From NCBI GenBank assembly GCA_035573675.1, contig DATMAB010000012.1:96486-160485 (forward strand): a DNA stretch of 64,000 nt. Direction: 5' to 3'. A program made the position numbers and the translations under genes. The notes beneath the pieces are model-generated. The model worked only from the letters and a program-made list of their open reading frames with translations. It searched no databases and was not told the DNA's origin. Below are positions 62,263 to 64,000 of the stretch, in pieces (position 1 is the first letter of the stretch; every line of letters begins with the position of its first letter). The DNA comes from Terriglobales bacterium. Lineage in GTDB: Bacteria > Acidobacteriota > Terriglobia > Terriglobales > Acidobacteriaceae.

Positions 62263-62457
62263 ATGCCGTCCCCGGACTCAACCCAACCTTCCGTTTCCGC
62301 GCCGCGCCGCAAGAAGCAGCCGGACGGTCTGGCCGAGTCCATGCTCGTGATGCTGATTTGCCTGGTGGCCGCGGTGGGTGTCATCCGGCTGGCCGTGGGC
62401 GAGGTGAACAATCTGATTACACGCATCGCCGCGGTCCTCGGCCTCGGGGGAAACTAG
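62263..62457 (+). CDS. Small single-span protein, possibly Flp-pilin-like
   Basis: A 64-residue protein from the ATG at 62263. A polar N-terminus (about 22 residues, with RRKKQ) is followed by GLAESMLVMLICLVAAVGVI, a membrane helix beginning with the G..xE pattern of Flp/class IVb pilins, then VNNLITRIAAVLG, the typical pilin end. In true Flp pilins the Glu is followed by Tyr, here Ser, and the peptidase and secretion genes are not nearby. Longer starts upstream at 62089 have no support. The rest of the 62083-62547 gap shows nothing recognisable. Confidence 0.45.
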   Translation: MPSPDSTQPSVSAPRRKKQPDGLAESMLVMLICLVAAVGVIRLAVGEVNNLITRIAAVLGLGGN

Positions 62458-62547
62458 AATGAGACCCCGGACCTCGCGCGTATGGAAAACCGTACCATTT
62501 GAGCGCATACTTGGTGTGCCCCCGCGCACGCTGGGAGGCCGTTTGCG

Positions 62548-63411
62548 ATGAGCGAAGGCGCAAAAGACGCACCGGATTCCAAGGGTTACTCCTCCCTTCC
62601 GGTGGACGACAGTGAAGAGTGGAGCAAGCTGCGGGGTCTCTCCGAGAAGGAATCGGAGGACGCTTCGGCAGCCGCACGCCAGCGCAAGAAGAACCTGGCG
62701 GTCCTGCTGCTTCTGGTCGGCCTGCTGGGCTTCCTGGCGAGCCAACCACTCATGCTTCCCGACGAAGTGCTGACCCCGCTCGCCCTCACCGTTCGCGATT
62801 GGACTGACGGTACATCGTCCGATGATTCCGGGCCGATCCTTCCGTCCCCTGCCGCGGATGCGTCAGTTGCCCAGCCGCGGCCCAAGGGAAAGGCTGGTGG
62901 CGCTCGCCCGGCCGCGAAGCCCGGTGCGCCGACTGCGACGCCGCCGGCCGAACCAGCTACAGTCGCAGCCGCGGCGCTTCCCGAGCGGCCCTTTGCCGGC
63001 GGCATCGAAGTGGTCCGCCAGGATCCGTCGAAGCTCCCTTTCGGCGTCGAAGTCGTGGATAACCGCGACCGGCGCTTTTCCCCCGCGCCCCGCGAGCGGA
63101 TCATCAATCTGGCGGACAAGGGCACCAGCCAGCATGCGGAGGCCGTTCCCAAGGCCGCAGACCGCATGCGCATCACCCCCGGACCCATCATCTCCAAGGA
63201 AGCCAATGTAAACGGCTCGGTGAAGCTGCGTGCCGTCATCAGTGCTGAGGGAGCTATCAAGGAGCTGGCGGTAGTCAGCGGCCCCACCGAACTCGGCCCG
63301 GCCGCCATCCAGGTGGCCCGCCAATGGCGCTACCGGCCTTACTACTTCAATGGGCGCCCGGTAGAGACCGAGACCTACATCACCATCAACTTCAACATCA
63401 GCACCAACTGA
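62548..63411 (+). CDS. TonB-family energy transducer
   Basis: A 287-residue bitopic protein. A 50-residue cytoplasmic tail is followed by one helix (LAVLLLLVGLLGFLASQPLM), a long Pro/Ala-rich periplasmic spacer (about 90-145) and a TonB C-terminal domain: VNGSVKLRAVISAEGAIKEL, VVSGPTELGPAAIQVARQWR and YRPYYFNGRPVETET. It would couple inner-membrane energy to outer-membrane receptors or form stand-alone surface contacts. GGGAGG precedes the start. ExbB/ExbD are not in the window. Confidence 0.88.
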   Translation: MSEGAKDAPDSKGYSSLPVDDSEEWSKLRGLSEKESEDASAAARQRKKNLAVLLLLVGLLGFLASQPLMLPDEVLTPLALTVRDWTDGTSSDDSGPILPSPAADASVAQPRPKGKAGGARPAAKPGAPTATPPAEPATVAAAALPERPFAGGIEVVRQDPSKLPFGVEVVDNRDRRFSPAPRERIINLADKGTSQHAEAVPKAADRMRITPGPIISKEANVNGSVKLRAVISAEGAIKELAVVSGPTELGPAAIQVARQWRYRPYYFNGRPVETETYITINFNISTN

Positions 63412-63464
63412 GCGTTCTCCCGCTCGGTGGTTCGTTCATCACCCCCGTTTGTGACGAATGACAC

Positions 63465-63493
63465 AGCCTGCCGCGCTCCTCTTGAGGCAGGCT
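63465..63493. promoter_or_regulatory. Hairpin in the leader before the GltD-like gene
   Basis: AGCCTGCC (63465-63472) pairs perfectly with GGCAGGCT (63486-63493) around a 13-nt loop. No T-run follows, so it is not a simple terminator. It lies about 55 bp before the next start codon and may be a leader structure or an incidental repeat. Confidence 0.35.
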
Positions 63494-63547
63494 AAGGACA
63501 GTCTCAGCGACCGGGCCTGCCCTGAGCGTGCCCCGGGAGGTCGGAGG

Positions 63548-64000
63548 ATGCTCACTCGCCGCGAGCGTTTTGACATCGAGGGCGCCAAGCCCCCGAAGCA
63601 GTCTCCCGAGCAACGCCTGCACAACTTCGACGAAGTCTTCCAGGGTTACACGCCGGAGCAGGCCATCGAGCAGGCCCAGCGTTGTCTCATGTGCGAGCAC
63701 TCCCCTTGTACCCAGGGCTGCCCCCTGCACAACGACATTCCCACCGCCATGTTCCTGCTGAGCCAGGGCGACATCGTCGGCGCGGCGCGCGTGTTCCTGG
63801 AAAACTCCAACTTCCCCGACGTGTGCGGCCGCATCTGTCCCCAGGAAAAGCAGTGTGAGGGCGCCTGCGTTCTGGCCGCCCGCGAGAAACCGGTGAACAT
63901 CGGCAAGCTGGAAGCCTTTGTCGTCGATTACGTCCGCCGCAACTTCGGCTACCTGCCGCGGCCCAAGCTGCCGCCCACCGGAATGCGAGTGGCGGTCGTG
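63548..64000 (+). CDS. Glutamate synthase small subunit-like (GltD/dihydropyrimidine dehydrogenase N-domain), cut by window edge
   Basis: The reading is open to the end of the window, giving 151 residues. It has the N-terminal iron-sulfur domain of GltD-type flavoproteins: cysteine clusters CLMCEHSPCTQGCPLHNDIP and CGRICPQEKQCEGACVL for two [4Fe-4S] centres, then VNIGKLEAFVVDYV, and at the edge TGMRVAVV, where the FAD-binding Rossmann fold begins. The ATG at 63548 has GGAGG directly upstream. Family members transfer electrons from NADPH to a partner; NADPH:ferredoxin oxidoreductases (NfnB-like) share this domain, so glutamate synthase is not certain. Confidence 0.85.
   Translation, partial: MLTRRERFDIEGAKPPKQSPEQRLHNFDEVFQGYTPEQAIEQAQRCLMCEHSPCTQGCPLHNDIPTAMFLLSQGDIVGAARVFLENSNFPDVCGRICPQEKQCEGACVLAAREKPVNIGKLEAFVVDYVRRNFGYLPRPKLPPTGMRVAVV

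Overview
The window is GC-rich, densely coded DNA from a member of the Acidobacteriota, most likely an aerobic, Gram-negative heterotroph. The assignment is an inference. It rests on two tandem VWFA genes of the type typical of this phylum, a long TPR/FG-GAP/ASPIC-UnbV protein, PD40 and YVTN propellers, an M28 peptidase with a PDZ domain, a TonB-type transducer and the dispersed repeats between genes. No rRNA, phage, CRISPR array or classical insertion sequence was seen. One tRNA, initiator tRNA-fMet, is present.

Layout. 1-8730: msrA (cut by the window edge), a membrane GGDEF cyclase, an FAD oxidoreductase, a tyrosine-phosphatase-like protein overlapping antisense the 3' end of a 1201-residue TPR/FG-GAP protein, and an amidase. 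8731-11190: a REP-like repeat, then a two-gene operon for a corrinoid protein and an MttB-type methyltransferase. 11215-14114: secreted M28 peptidase coupled to a PD40 propeller. 14162-15579: an internally deleted alkD-like pseudogene, tRNA-fMet with a terminator, and a secreted peroxiredoxin with an in-frame UGA at the peroxidatic cysteine position, the strongest unusual signal here. 15825-19861: TetR regulator plus acyl-CoA ligase, then two unrecognised secreted proteins. 19900-26477: thiG, a GIY-YIG gene inside inverted repeats, ftsB-like, phosphohexomutase, cutA, and two PLP sulfur-amino-acid enzymes.

26584-45347 is mostly housekeeping: two VWFA proteins; a run with DUF1015, AmiC-like amidase, GerMN protein, murI, rph and guaA; a cupin; LacD-type aldolase; a membrane protein; leuS; nfo; YVTN lipoprotein; DAHP synthase; murB. 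45353-51631 is metal-related: an outer-membrane-type protein divergent from a multicopper oxidase/ZIP transporter pair, then a molybdate operon (regulator, modA, modB, modC). 51732-55155 is a MacAB-type efflux operon ending in a strong terminator. 55186-64000 holds an M2 metallopeptidase, msrPQ, a small zinc-ribbon gene, an egtB-egtD operon with an unknown third gene, a TonB protein and the start of a GltD-like gene.

Themes. Oxidative-damage repair recurs: MsrA, MsrPQ (whose molybdenum cofactor links it to the mod operon), ergothioneine synthesis, and the putative selenoperoxiredoxin. The non-coding DNA has its own signature: at least eight arrays of degenerate 7-bp tandem repeats lie between genes, some in opposing orientations that can fold, and two repeat-like inserts sit in frame inside the phosphohexomutase and leuS genes.
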